From: Clostridiales bacterium
GTDB lineage: Bacteria; Bacillota; Clostridia; Clostridiales; Clostridiaceae
DNA length: 43,149 nucleotides
NCBI GenBank assembly: GCA_017889345.1
Contig: JAGHEJ010000073.1
Location: forward strand, 1-43,149
Reading direction: 5' to 3'
This document shows positions 31,843-41,926 of the stretch, piece after piece; the stretch's first letter is position 1, and every line of letters begins with the position of its first letter. The translations under genes and the position numbers were made by a program. The notes below the pieces were generated by a model, which saw nothing but the letters and a program-made list of their open reading frames with translations, was not told where the DNA came from and ran no database searches.

Positions 31843-34800
31843 TTGAGTAAAACTAATGAAAAATTTAAAAAATTATCGCTCTTTTTATGTTTCATTTTAA
31901 TTTTTGATTTCTTAGTTTTAAATTTTGGAATAAAACCTAAAGAAGCAAAGGCAGCGATTATAGGTATAAGTGCAACGAGAGTTATTGATTATGATTTAAG
32001 AGTTCAAGATAATAGATTAGTGTTTGATTTTTCAAATTATTTAAGTGGAGATGAAAAAATAGAATCTTTTGTTTTAAAAGATGGTAATACTACTATTGAT
32101 ACTGTAGCTATTAATGAAAATAAAAAAGCATGGAGAGTTGAGCCGCATGTATTTATAGAAGGCAATAACTATGTTATTAATGCTGTAGCTAATATTGGAG
32201 GACAACAGAAAAAATTAGCGTATCAATTTTTTTACCATGATTATGAATTAAAGTATAGACCTATTATGGAATTTGATAGTAACAATAAACTTAAAATTAC
32301 GTTTAAGAAAGAGTTTTTAGATTTGTTTAATGAAGAAGATAGTGTTAGATTACAAACATATCATGCTCCTCTTAATAGTACTGTTAAAATTAAAGATTTG
32401 AGATCAGCGAAAGTTTTTGATAAGGTTTCTAGATCTAATTTTGGAAATAATGGTGGTGATGCTTTCACTGTAACTATAGGGAATAATGTTTACAAATGGA
32501 AACTATTTACAGTAAATAAAAATAGTAGGATTGAATTTAATTTAATAGATTTTGAAGTTAAATCTGGAAAAATTAAAAATGGATTTAATACTGAAATAGA
32601 AGCAGTTATTAAAAATAATGATGTAACTCTTAAAAGTGGAGATAGGATTGATATTCAGGGGGTTCAAACCAATATTAAAAATTTAGGTGAAAAAACATTC
32701 ACTTTTGCGAGAGAAATGTTTGTTAACTATGATTATAATGCAACATTAACTCCAACTAATGGAGGGAGGCGTCAGGGAATAATTTCTTCTTGTGTAACAA
32801 GAAGAATTCAGAAATTAAATTTTTCTTCAACTATGGTAGATTTACAAGATAGTGTAGATATAAATGTAGATTTAAGTAATATGTTTGGATTTCTTTCAAA
32901 AACAGATTCTAAAAATAAAATAACTATTTATGAATTAACAGATGATTTTACGAAGGGAACAAAATTTGGTGAAAAGACATCTGGAGTTATAAGAGGTATT
33001 AATTCAATAAATATTGGTACAAAAAAATTTAATAAAAATAAGGGATATATAGTAGAGTTAACTAATGGTACCAGTACAATATATTCTTCATTTGTATATA
33101 CACCTATGGATATTGTAGTTCCATCTGGGGATATTAAAGAAACTTCAGCAAAAATAAAATGGACTAAGCCAACAGGATATACAGCTGCATCAGGACATAA
33201 GATCGATATATTTTTGAGAGATAAGCAAGGGAATAATAATTACTCTTCTATAGCTAATAAATCATTTACTCATGGAGGTAATATTAATTTAAATACATTA
33301 GATTCAGCAATTATTACTGGAATTGCACCAGGAACAAATTATGAAGTAAAGGTTGTTTTAAATAACCAAAATGGTTCTATTGTTAGTTATGGAGAGTTTA
33401 TGACTAAACCATTTGTTTTAACAAAACCTATAGAAATTAAAGATAGTATTTATAATAATAGTGAGTGGAAAATAGCTCTTCCAAGAAGTAGAAAGGTTAC
33501 AGTTGAATGGGATTTTGATCCTAATACTATAGAATTTTCACCTAATGATAAAGTGGAAATTTGGGTAAAGCCTAATACATCAAGTGATTTTTCTGGATAT
33601 CCTAAAAATAAGTATAATAATCCATTATTTACTAAGACGGGAGATTTATCTTCAACAAAGAGTGCAGATATAACTATTCCAACTTGGTTATCGAATTTCC
33701 ATGTTGATTTAATTTATACAATAGGTGGTAAAGAGATAATAACTAGAAAACCAAATAATGAAGAAGGAGAAGTTGCTTATAATAGACGTACAGTTAATGC
33801 TCAAGTTAATAAACCAGATTTAAATATTACAGAAATAACACAAACTAGTGCTAAAGTTGTGTGGAGTTATGATAAGGATGGTCCTACAGAAAAGAGTAAA
33901 AAGTATAAGCCTGAAGATGGTCATATAGTTAAAATTAACTTAAAAAAGATACCATCTAAAAATGATTATACAGTGGATGGTTTTACTGAAGATAATAAGG
34001 TTTTTTATAAGGTTCACGGTACTGATGGAGATATATTAAATTTTACAGATTTTAGGCTTGAAAATCTTGAAGTTGGTCAATGGTATAGGGTTAGACTTCA
34101 ACATATATTACATCATGAAAGAGATAATGATGGTCAATATATTCTTGTTCAGGAATTCTATAATTTTAAAACAGAAGAATTTTCAATTTTAAATTTAAAA
34201 GCAGAACAAATAAGTCAGAGTCCGAAAGTAAGACTTACTTGGGGAACGAGTAGTGCTCCTCAATTTGGTGAAGGTCAATCTGAAGAAAATAGTGTGAAAG
34301 TATATTTGAAAGAAGGTAATACTTCAGAATATTCGGATACTCCGTTACAAAACGTTAGTATAAGTGGTCAAGAAGGAGAATTAACGAGAGAGTGTGAAAT
34401 TGAACTGCCTAAATATAATACTTTATATAATGTTAAGCTTGAATACACGCTTGGAGAAAAAAAGATAGAAGAGATAACGATGGCAAGAGCAGATGGAAAT
34501 ATAAGAGTAAATATTAGTGGAATAACTAATAATCAAGCTGATGTTAATTGGGAATATCCACAGGGGTATGATAAAGATGCTAGAAAAAATGATAATATTA
34601 TATTAACAGTTAAGAAAACGGCAGAAGATATGAAGAGTTCTACCTTACCAGTCAATGAAGTAATAGAAGTAAGTACTGAAACAAAACAGTTGAGAGGTCT
34701 ACAAAATAATGGTAAATATGATGTTGAAGTAAAGTTTGTGAATAATGATACAGAAGTATCAAAAGTTAGTACAGCATTTAAAGCCACAAGTGAATTTCAA

Positions 34801-37605
34801 ATAGTAGGGTTGGTTGCAACGGATGTAACTACAAATGAAGCTAAACTAAGTTGGAATCATTCAGGAAGTCATAATTTTGAAGAGAAGAAAGATAGATTGG
34901 ATATATTTATAAAAGATATTACATTAAATCGAGAAGCTAGTAATGATATACAAAGTAATTATAAAAGGATAATAGAATATAATCATAAGAATGGAGCTGA
35001 ATCTCGTATTAATGAAGAAAACATATTAATTAAATCTCAAGAACAAGATCATACTGAATTGTATAAACAGGATGTAGATTTAAGAAATACAAAAAAGACG
35101 AATCTTAAAAATTTAGAAATGAATAAAGAATATTCAATAAAATTGCAATATATGAATGATTCTGACGGAGAAAGTAGTAGTCAAAGTTTTGTACCTAAAG
35201 GAGAAGCGTTAGAAGTTACATTTAAAACAATGAATGCAAAATTTGATGCAACAGTATTTACGTCAAATCAAACAACGGCAACTTTTGGATGGGAGTATCC
35301 AAAAGGGTATACTTTACAACCAGAGGATAAAGTAGAGATATTTATTAAGGAAGATGTAGGAAATGATGTTGGATATAAGGATGCATTATTAACATTAATA
35401 CACAGTGAAGAAGAGAATCCTGAATTAGGTAAATATAATTTATATGATGTAACCCGTGTTGATGTTTCAGGTCTTACTCCAGAGAAAAATTATAAGGCTA
35501 AGGTTAAGTTTTCTATGAATGGTGGTAATGAACCTAGCATAGAAACTGAAGTAAATATTTCAACAAAATCATTTAAAATAAAATCATTTACTATGGATAG
35601 CTATCAGGAGTATGATATATTAGTTAAATGGGAAATTGAACCAGAAAGTATGATGTTTAGCCCTGCAGATAAACTTGAAATATTTGTAAAAGTTGCAGAA
35701 GATGAGAAAATTAAAGGAAATACTAAAACAACAGAAGAAGGAACAATGCCTTCTGGATATCCAGAAAAACCTGCATATAAACTGACAATGGATCCTCAAG
35801 ATCATTATGAAGGTAAAACTATTGCAGATACTTTTAGTGATTATGTTTTAGCAGAATCCCTTGGAGTAAAGCAAAAGATGATACTTGTTTATACCGTTGG
35901 AGGCAAGAAATTTTATTCAGAAGAACTTGAATTTATAAATACTATAAATCCAATAAAAGCTGAAGTAACTTCAGTTGATGAAACCAGAGCTTTAATTAGT
36001 ATCACTGCACCAGATAACTATGAATTTGTTGAAGGAGATAAGCTTTTAGTTTATGCAAAAGATGAGTTTGTAGAAGGTGCAGAGATTGAAAGTGAGGATT
36101 TCTTAGTATTTGAAGGAGTTCAATCAGAAACTTTAAGTATACCTGATGATATGAAAATGATTGAGTTAAGCTATCTTTTACCAGAGGCTAAGTATGAAAT
36201 TTTAGTTGCTCTTGATTTAGAAGATGGTACAGTTGAACCAGCAAAGCTTGAACTTACTACAACAGCACTTCCAGTTTCAGATATAAAGCTTGAATCATTA
36301 AAACATGATAGTGCTATAATATCTTGGAATTATGGAGAAAATGAAATCGACTTCTTTAAAGATGAGAATTCATATGATTCCACAGATAAGTTAATAATAG
36401 CCCATAAAGAAGCTGATGGAACAGCTATTCCAGATGATATTACTGCTATTAAAAAGCTTTCTCATGTAGAATATTTAGGAGAAGATATTAGAGGTGTTAA
36501 GGATGCTACTATAAAAGTTGAAGATACATCTAAAGATTATGATGTCGCTGTATGTTATGATCTTGGAGGTCTTTTATATAAGAAAAATTTCAAAGCATCA
36601 TATCTATCTGTTAAAATAGATGAAGAATCTTTGACAGATAAAGGAGTTAAAATTAATTGGAAATATCCATCAAATATAACTTTTGGCGATGGAGATAAAA
36701 CAGAAGTATTTGTAAGAAAGAAAGATGAAGCAAATTATTCAGAAGCTGCTGCATTTTCTTCAACAGGATCAGGAACTGTATCTTATACTTTTGAAAATTT
36801 AGAAGGTGGAACAGTATATATTGCAAAAGTTCAAATAACAAAAGAAGGATTACAAATAGATCCAGTTGAAGTAGAATTTGAAACTAAATCAGGTTTAGCA
36901 GAAGAAACAGTTATAGAAGAAATACAAGAAGAAATAGTTGGAACTGAAGCACAAGTTACTATACCAGGTTTAGAAAATTTAGAAGTTAAAAAAGATGAAC
37001 TACAAGTTTCAATGGGAGATGAAGCTTATAAAGATTTTACAGTAAGATTGACTGAAGATGGAACAGGAGTTATAATTGAGCCAACAATACCTAAAAAGGT
37101 ATATAAAAATATAGAAGTTACAATTCCATTAGAAGATGGAACAGTTCGTAAAATTGTTATTGCAGAATTTGTAACTCAACCAGAAAATGTTGGTCAAGAT
37201 TGGTTAAGTAATGCTTATAAATTTGCGCTTGATAGATTCCCAGACGAAGGTGGATATAAGTATTGGTATGAAGAGAGAATAGAGAAAAAGACAATGAGTG
37301 GAGAATATTTCCTTATGAACTTACTATTTGGAGAAGATGAATTTACAAATAGAAACTTAGGAGATAAAGATCTTATAGCTGCATTATATCAAATAGTTGT
37401 TAATAGAGAGTATGATGAAGAAGGATTAAATTTCTGGATTGGAATTTATAATGAGAATTTAGGAAATGCTCAAGGAAATAAGAAGCTCGCTCAAGAAGTT
37501 CTTGTTGATAGAATGGTTCACGAACAAGAGTTTGGAAACCTTTGTGAAAAAATTGGAATATTCTGGACTAAAGCTCAGCAAGAAGCAGCAGGAGTTCCAA
37601 TGTAA
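31843..37605 (+). CDS. Giant secreted multi-module (Fn3-like) protein with DUF4214-like C-terminus
   Basis: A 1920-aa protein with a signal peptide (basic KFKK, hydrophobic core about residues 11-30, likely cut after KEAKA). Residues 40-400 form an N-terminal region of unknown fold. About eleven beta-sandwich modules follow, recognisable by a core Trp and a later D-x-(V/I/L)-x-(I/V)-(F/Y)-(V/I)-K strand; Trp lies at about 440, 556, 674, 800, 903, 1004, 1150, 1263, 1495 and 1606, and one module near 1377 has lost it. They resemble fibronectin type III domains but are divergent. The last ~135 residues hold two DUF4214-like repeats (WLSNAYKFALDRFPDEGGYKYW and the LYQIVVNREYDEEGLNFW copy). No LPxTG motif, no S-layer homology domain and no C-terminal membrane anchor are visible. 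TTG start with AAGGAGGAA six bases upstream. Probably a surface or released adhesin-like protein. Confidence 0.8.
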   Translation: MSKTNEKFKKLSLFLCFILIFDFLVLNFGIKPKEAKAAIIGISATRVIDYDLRVQDNRLVFDFSNYLSGDEKIESFVLKDGNTTIDTVAINENKKAWRVEPHVFIEGNNYVINAVANIGGQQKKLAYQFFYHDYELKYRPIMEFDSNNKLKITFKKEFLDLFNEEDSVRLQTYHAPLNSTVKIKDLRSAKVFDKVSRSNFGNNGGDAFTVTIGNNVYKWKLFTVNKNSRIEFNLIDFEVKSGKIKNGFNTEIEAVIKNNDVTLKSGDRIDIQGVQTNIKNLGEKTFTFAREMFVNYDYNATLTPTNGGRRQGIISSCVTRRIQKLNFSSTMVDLQDSVDINVDLSNMFGFLSKTDSKNKITIYELTDDFTKGTKFGEKTSGVIRGINSINIGTKKFNKNKGYIVELTNGTSTIYSSFVYTPMDIVVPSGDIKETSAKIKWTKPTGYTAASGHKIDIFLRDKQGNNNYSSIANKSFTHGGNINLNTLDSAIITGIAPGTNYEVKVVLNNQNGSIVSYGEFMTKPFVLTKPIEIKDSIYNNSEWKIALPRSRKVTVEWDFDPNTIEFSPNDKVEIWVKPNTSSDFSGYPKNKYNNPLFTKTGDLSSTKSADITIPTWLSNFHVDLIYTIGGKEIITRKPNNEEGEVAYNRRTVNAQVNKPDLNITEITQTSAKVVWSYDKDGPTEKSKKYKPEDGHIVKINLKKIPSKNDYTVDGFTEDNKVFYKVHGTDGDILNFTDFRLENLEVGQWYRVRLQHILHHERDNDGQYILVQEFYNFKTEEFSILNLKAEQISQSPKVRLTWGTSSAPQFGEGQSEENSVKVYLKEGNTSEYSDTPLQNVSISGQEGELTRECEIELPKYNTLYNVKLEYTLGEKKIEEITMARADGNIRVNISGITNNQADVNWEYPQGYDKDARKNDNIILTVKKTAEDMKSSTLPVNEVIEVSTETKQLRGLQNNGKYDVEVKFVNNDTEVSKVSTAFKATSEFQIVGLVATDVTTNEAKLSWNHSGSHNFEEKKDRLDIFIKDITLNREASNDIQSNYKRIIEYNHKNGAESRINEENILIKSQEQDHTELYKQDVDLRNTKKTNLKNLEMNKEYSIKLQYMNDSDGESSSQSFVPKGEALEVTFKTMNAKFDATVFTSNQTTATFGWEYPKGYTLQPEDKVEIFIKEDVGNDVGYKDALLTLIHSEEENPELGKYNLYDVTRVDVSGLTPEKNYKAKVKFSMNGGNEPSIETEVNISTKSFKIKSFTMDSYQEYDILVKWEIEPESMMFSPADKLEIFVKVAEDEKIKGNTKTTEEGTMPSGYPEKPAYKLTMDPQDHYEGKTIADTFSDYVLAESLGVKQKMILVYTVGGKKFYSEELEFINTINPIKAEVTSVDETRALISITAPDNYEFVEGDKLLVYAKDEFVEGAEIESEDFLVFEGVQSETLSIPDDMKMIELSYLLPEAKYEILVALDLEDGTVEPAKLELTTTALPVSDIKLESLKHDSAIISWNYGENEIDFFKDENSYDSTDKLIIAHKEADGTAIPDDITAIKKLSHVEYLGEDIRGVKDATIKVEDTSKDYDVAVCYDLGGLLYKKNFKASYLSVKIDEESLTDKGVKINWKYPSNITFGDGDKTEVFVRKKDEANYSEAAAFSSTGSGTVSYTFENLEGGTVYIAKVQITKEGLQIDPVEVEFETKSGLAEETVIEEIQEEIVGTEAQVTIPGLENLEVKKDELQVSMGDEAYKDFTVRLTEDGTGVIIEPTIPKKVYKNIEVTIPLEDGTVRKIVIAEFVTQPENVGQDWLSNAYKFALDRFPDEGGYKYWYEERIEKKTMSGEYFLMNLLFGEDEFTNRNLGDKDLIAALYQIVVNREYDEEGLNFWIGIYNENLGNAQGNKKLAQEVLVDRMVHEQEFGNLCEKIGIFWTKAQQEAAGVPM

Positions 37606-37612
37606 TTTAAAG

Positions 37613-37647
37613 TAAGTGGTAAATTTTGTTTACCACTTATTTTTTTG
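37613..37647 (+). terminator. Intrinsic terminator of giant surface-protein gene
   Basis: A perfect 11-bp stem (37613-37623 with 37629-37639), a TTTTG loop and seven T residues. Confidence 0.88.
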
Positions 37648-37655
37648 TGTGGTAA

Positions 37656-37661
37656 TATAAT
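37656..37661 (+). promoter_or_regulatory. -10 box upstream of galE
   Basis: TATAAT at 37656-37661, directly behind the terminator, 37 bases before the galE start. No clear -35, and the region overlaps the T-run of the terminator. Confidence 0.35.
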
Positions 37662-37698
37662 ATTGAATTTTAAAAGGTAACTAGCTGGAGGGAAAAAT

Positions 37699-38715
37699 AT
37701 GAGTGTTTTAGTTACAGGTGGAGCTGGATATATTGGAAGTCATACTTGTGTTGAGCTTTTAAATGAAGGATATGAAGTTGTTGTAGTTGATAATTTGAGT
37801 AATTCAAGTAAAATTTCTTTAGATAGAGTTGAGAAACTTACAAATAAGAAACTTAAATTTTATGAAGTGGACCTACTTAATAAAGAAGGTTTAAGAGATG
37901 TATTTAAAAAAGAGAAAATTGATTCTGTAATACATTTTGCAGCACTAAAAGCTGTAGGAGAATCAGTAAAAGAACCTTTAAAATATTATCACAATAACAT
38001 AGCAGGGACTCTTGTTTTATGCGAGGTTATGAAAGAGTTTAATGTTAAAAATATTGTTTTTAGTTCTTCTGCAACCGTTTATGGAGATCCTAAAATTATT
38101 CCAATAACAGAAGAGTGTGAAAAAGGAGAAATAACAAATCCATATGGTCAAACTAAAGCCATGATGGAACAAATTTTAATTGATATAAATAAAGCTGACA
38201 AGGATTTTAGTGTGGTTTTACTTAGATATTTTAATCCAGTTGGAGCTCATGAAAGTGGGGAAATTGGAGAAGATCCAAAGGGAATTCCAAATAATCTTAT
38301 GCCTTATATTTCTCAAGTTGCTGTTGGGAAATTAAAATCTTTAAGTGTATTTGGAAATGACTATAATACAAAAGATGGTACTGGAGTTAGAGATTATATA
38401 CATGTGGTTGATTTGTCCATTGGTCATATAAAAGCTCTTAAAAAACTTGAAAGAGAAAGGGGAGTTTTTATATATAATCTTGGAACTGGAGTTGGATATA
38501 GTGTTTTAGATATGATTAAGGCTTTTGAGAGGGCATCTAATACTAAAATAAATTATGAGTTTAAAGAAAGAAGAGGAGGAGATATTGCTTGCTGTTATGC
38601 AGATCCTTCTAAGGCACAAAGAGAACTTAATTTTAAAGCAATAAGAGATTTAAATAAAATGTGTGAAGATACCTGGAGATGGCAAACAAAAAATCCTAAT
38701 GGATATGAAAAATAA
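37699..38715 (+). CDS. galE: UDP-glucose 4-epimerase
   Basis: A 338-aa short-chain dehydrogenase-type enzyme that interconverts UDP-glucose and UDP-galactose with bound NAD. The Rossmann motif GGAGYIGSH is at residues 7-15, the catalytic Ser lies in SSSATVYGD (about 124), and the YxxxK pair is Tyr149-Lys153. [15 protein letters not shown] and the nucleotide-sugar-binding C-terminal blocks are intact. Here it can feed galactose released by the beta-galactosidase into glycolysis, or supply UDP-galactose for cell-wall glycans. CTGGAGGG ribosome binding site. Monocistronic. Confidence 0.96.
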   Translation: MSVLVTGGAGYIGSHTCVELLNEGYEVVVVDNLSNSSKISLDRVEKLTNKKLKFYEVDLLNKEGLRDVFKKEKIDSVIHFAALKAVGESVKEPLKYYHNNIAGTLVLCEVMKEFNVKNIVFSSSATVYGDPKIIPITEECEKGEITNPYGQTKAMMEQILIDINKADKDFSVVLLRYFNPVGAHESGEIGEDPKGIPNNLMPYISQVAVGKLKSLSVFGNDYNTKDGTGVRDYIHVVDLSIGHIKALKKLERERGVFIYNLGTGVGYSVLDMIKAFERASNTKINYEFKERRGGDIACCYADPSKAQRELNFKAIRDLNKMCEDTWRWQTKNPNGYEK

Positions 38716-38720
38716 AATTT

Positions 38721-38757
38721 AAATAGGGGTAAAGTGATTTACTCCTATTTATTTTTA
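38721..38757 (+). terminator. Intrinsic terminator after galE
   Basis: A 13-bp stem with one G-T pair (38721-38733 with 38738-38750), a GTGA tetraloop and a T-rich tail. Confidence 0.82.
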
Positions 38758-38952
38758 TACATTTAAAAACGATTACATTAAAAAATTATACAAATTTGTG
38801 AATTTACATCTTTTAATATTTAACATAAGGTTATAAAATTATTCTTAGTGTGAGTTTTAAAACCCTATTTGAGATTATGGATTTATAAAATTTATATAGG
38901 AAAATTATGGTTATTATAATAAAACTAAAAATTTAAAAGGAGAATATTAAAA

Positions 38953-40398
38953 ATGATAGAAGATAGAAGAAAGATAACTTCCTTGTCATTACTTTTAATG
39001 ACTTTTTCAGCGGTGTTTTCTTTCCCTAACATAATTAATAATAGTATACAAATCGGACTTAGAACAATACCTGCATTTTTGTTTGGTTCTATATTTTACT
39101 TTTTGCCCTTTGCTCTTATGGTAGGTGAATTTGCATCAGCAAATTCTGAGAGTGAATCTGGAATACACAGTTGGATTAGAAATTCTTTGGGAGAAAAATG
39201 GGCATTTTTAGGAGCTTGGTCTTATTTTTTTGTTAATATGCTTTTTTCAATATCTTTAGTTCCTAGTACTTTAATTTATACATCTTATACTTTCTTTGGA
39301 GGAAACATATTTACAGGAAACAAGGGGACTTTAGTTATATCAATTTTAAGTGTTATTGTTTTTTGGATAATAACTTATATTGGAATGAAGGGTATAAGCT
39401 GGATGTCAAAGGTTACAAATGTTGCTGGGGTTGCAAAAATATTTATGGGAATAGGTTTAATTATCTTAGCTTTTGTAATTGTATATGGTTTTAAAAATCC
39501 TCCTGCTCAAGAGTTTACTTATGAAAATATAACTCCTAATATTAATTGGACGTTTTTTATGACTATGGCATGGATACTTCAAGCTTTTGCAGGGAATGAA
39601 AGTATTGGAGTTTATGTAACTAATGTTAAGGGAGGAAATAGGTTTTTTATAAGAACCATGATAATCTCTACAATTGTAATTGGTGGGCTTTATGTTTTAG
39701 GATGTATTGCTGTGGGATTTATAGTACCAGAAGAGGTGCTTTCTAATAATTTTTCAAATGGTATATATGATGTGTTTTCAATTTTAGGTGGTCACTTTGG
39801 AGTTAGTAAACGAATTATAACTAGAATAGTTGGTCTTATTTTAATGTTATCAAATTTAGGATCTCTTGTTATTTGGTCAACGATTCCTGTTAAGGTTTTA
39901 TTTTCTGAAATTCCTGAAGGGATTTTTGGGAAGTGGATTACTAAAACAAATAAAGAGGGAAATCCTAAGAATGCGTTAATTGTACAAGCTACTGTTGCTA
40001 CAATATTTTTATTAATTCCTGCTTTTGGAATAGGATCATTAGATAATTTCTTAGAAACTCTTATAAATATGACAGCGTCAACTACATTAATACCAACGCT
40101 TTTTTTAATTATAGCTTACATTGTTTTAAGATATAAAAAAGATGATATGAAAAGAAGCTTTAAAATGGGAAGTAGAAATTTTGGAATATTTGTAGGAGTA
40201 GTAATGCTTTTATTATTCTTGTTTGTATTCTTTATGTCAACAGTTCCAGATCCAGCCTTAATTATTCAATCATTAAATGGAACACTTCCAGAAGGGGAGG
40301 GAAATCCAATTTTAATATTTTTATATAATGTTTCGGGACTTGTTATATTTTTAGGTTTTGCTCTTGTATGCTGGAATAGACATATGAGGAAACTTTAA
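38953..40398 (+). CDS. APC-family amino-acid permease or antiporter
   Basis: A 481-aa polytopic protein with about 12 membrane segments from the amino acid-polyamine-organocation superfamily. The first helix and FASANSESESGIHSWIRNSLGEKWAFLGAW resemble the conserved region of GadC/YjeM-type transporters, as does the mid-protein WILQAFAGNESIGVYV. Substrate may be glutamate/GABA or another amino acid; no decarboxylase gene is adjacent to fix it. AAAAGGAGAA ribosome binding site. A TATAAT at 38915-38920 is a possible -10 box. The gene stands alone. Confidence 0.85.
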   Translation: MIEDRRKITSLSLLLMTFSAVFSFPNIINNSIQIGLRTIPAFLFGSIFYFLPFALMVGEFASANSESESGIHSWIRNSLGEKWAFLGAWSYFFVNMLFSISLVPSTLIYTSYTFFGGNIFTGNKGTLVISILSVIVFWIITYIGMKGISWMSKVTNVAGVAKIFMGIGLIILAFVIVYGFKNPPAQEFTYENITPNINWTFFMTMAWILQAFAGNESIGVYVTNVKGGNRFFIRTMIISTIVIGGLYVLGCIAVGFIVPEEVLSNNFSNGIYDVFSILGGHFGVSKRIITRIVGLILMLSNLGSLVIWSTIPVKVLFSEIPEGIFGKWITKTNKEGNPKNALIVQATVATIFLLIPAFGIGSLDNFLETLINMTASTTLIPTLFLIIAYIVLRYKKDDMKRSFKMGSRNFGIFVGVVMLLLFLFVFFMSTVPDPALIIQSLNGTLPEGEGNPILIFLYNVSGLVIFLGFALVCWNRHMRKL

Positions 40399-40517
40399 GA
40401 TAAATAGGAATTTTAAAATTAAAATTTGGGAACACTTTATAAAAGAGAGTTAAAAATTTTATGGAAATTTTAATCATGTCTTAAATAGAAATGATTTAAT
40501 AAGGAGAAATAAAAGAA

Positions 40518-41012
40518 GTGTTAAGAAGGGCGGCTATACAAGATTTAAAAAAGATAATGTATCTTGTTGAAGATGTAGTACAAGAAATGAAAGAACAAGG
40601 GAGTGATCAATATGATTACTCCTATCCAACTGAGGAGCATTTCCGTGAAGATATTGAAAATGGGCATCTATATATTAGAAGTATTGGCACAAATTTAGCA
40701 GGGATAATTTCTATAAATAATGAAGAGGTTGGATTTGATTCAAATCTTCCTTGGACTAAAACAACTCCATGTACATCTTTTCATAGATTGATTGTAAATA
40801 AAGCTTATAGGAGAAATGGTGTAGGAAAAGAACTTATTTTACTTGCAGAAGATATTTCAAGAAGACATAGATTAAATTATGTAAAAGGAGATACATATGA
40901 AATCAATGAAGGAATGATTTCTTTGTTTAAAAAACTTAATTATAGATTTGTGGGAGAATTTAGAAGAGAAAATAAGAAGCATCCCTTTTATTGTTACGAA
41001 AAACTTTTATAA
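40518..41012 (+). CDS. GNAT family N-acetyltransferase
   Basis: A 164-aa GNAT protein. An N-terminal RRAAIQDLKKIMYLVEDVV helix and the acetyl-CoA-binding motif A, HRLIVNKAYRRNGVGKELI (R-x-x-G-x-G), are clear, and a C-terminal LFKKLNYRFVGEF strand closes the fold. The substrate is unknown. Start GTG at 40518 with AAGGAGAA nine bases upstream. About 120 A/T-rich bases without an obvious terminator separate it from the permease gene, so co-transcription is possible. Confidence 0.88.
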   Translation: MLRRAAIQDLKKIMYLVEDVVQEMKEQGSDQYDYSYPTEEHFREDIENGHLYIRSIGTNLAGIISINNEEVGFDSNLPWTKTTPCTSFHRLIVNKAYRRNGVGKELILLAEDISRRHRLNYVKGDTYEINEGMISLFKKLNYRFVGEFRRENKKHPFYCYEKLL

Positions 41013-41074
41013 TAAACATTTAGCTATTTTTAGTAGAGTTTTGTTGTGATAAAATAAAGAAAAGGAGGGAGAAG

Positions 41075-41806
41075 ATGAAATTACCAGTAGTATTATTGAT
41101 ATTAATATTGCTTTTAATCTTTAGTGATATTTTAATTAAAATGATTAAAGAGAAGAAAGTAACTAAAACCTTAAAACAAAGACCTATATCTAAGGAGTAT
41201 AGAATTACTTCGGAAAATGAAAAAAACATATTAATAGATGTTTTAGATACGGATGTTAAGATTTTAGAAGACAAAGATATAGATGAAATTTATATTAAAA
41301 TGGATTATTTATATAAAGAAGCATACTATAAGGTTTTTTATGATGATTTTAATATTAAAATTCTTAGAGATAGTATAGAAGATTATAAAAAAGTTGGTCA
41401 TAGTGGAAGAATATTAATTAAGATTCCTGAAAAATGCAGCGTGTCTTCTCTCAATCTTTCTTTAGTAAATGGAGATGTTGAAATATACGATAGTAAAATT
41501 TTTAATGTTAAAATTCTCTCTCATACAGGAAGTATTAAGGTTGAAACTTTAAAAAGCAACCATATTTCTTTTGAAAAATATAAGGGAGATATTTATTTAA
41601 GTAATGTGGATTGTGAAACTTTAAACATGAACATTAAAGAAGGAAATGGAGATTTTGGAGATGTTTATGGAGAAAGTATACATGTAAAAGTGTTAAATGG
41701 AGATTTCTCTTTTGGAAATGTTTCTAGAGAAGAATATGAAATAAATGATTTGAAAATAGATGTTCAAAATGGTAGGGAAATTTTAAATGTTAAAAGTAGA
41801 AGGTAG
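41075..41806 (+). CDS. Membrane-anchored DUF4097-like beta-strand protein
   Basis: A 243-aa protein with an N-terminal membrane segment (about residues 4-20), a basic stretch (KEKKVTKTLK), then a beta-rich part with regularly spaced short strands (NGDVEIYDSKIFNVKILSHT, GSIKVETLKSN, KGDIYLSNVDCETLNMNIKE, NGDFGDVYGESIHVKV, NGDFSFGNV). This stacked G-D/S-x-hydrophobic pattern is that of DUF4097/DUF2807 right-handed beta-helix proteins of unknown function. No signal peptidase site is seen, so it is probably anchored with the beta part outside. AAGGAGGGAG ribosome binding site. Confidence 0.7.
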   Translation: MKLPVVLLILILLLIFSDILIKMIKEKKVTKTLKQRPISKEYRITSENEKNILIDVLDTDVKILEDKDIDEIYIKMDYLYKEAYYKVFYDDFNIKILRDSIEDYKKVGHSGRILIKIPEKCSVSSLNLSLVNGDVEIYDSKIFNVKILSHTGSIKVETLKSNHISFEKYKGDIYLSNVDCETLNMNIKEGNGDFGDVYGESIHVKVLNGDFSFGNVSREEYEINDLKIDVQNGREILNVKSRR

Positions 41807-41830
41807 CTTTAATGCTACCTTTTTATTTTT
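41800..41830 (+). terminator. Intrinsic terminator overlapping the DUF4097-like stop codon
   Basis: An 8-bp stem (41800-41807 with 41814-41821) that includes the TAG stop codon of the gene, followed by TTTTATTTTT. Confidence 0.8.
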
Positions 41831-41889
41831 AAATAAATGATAAATAATATCAGATGAAAATTATTATTTAATAAATAAATATTTAGTTG

Positions 41890-41895
41890 TATAAT
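41890..41895 (+). promoter_or_regulatory. -10 box of the reductase gene pair
   Basis: TATAAT (41890-41895) with TTTAAT 17 bases upstream (41867-41872). The leader to the flavoprotein gene is about 25 bases. Confidence 0.45.
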
Positions 41896-41926
41896 AAGAT
41901 TAAGATAAATTTTTAGGAGGTATGCC

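Noticed and set aside
31843..37605. Repeat array that might indicate a CRISPR or recent tandem duplication
   Set aside because: The repeats are protein modules of 100-146 residues with strong divergence at the DNA level; there are no short identical repeats with unique spacers.
41020..41274. 84-codon minus-strand open frame over the start of the DUF4097-like gene
   Set aside because: It overlaps a better-supported plus-strand gene with an AAGGAGG site and shows no own translation signal.
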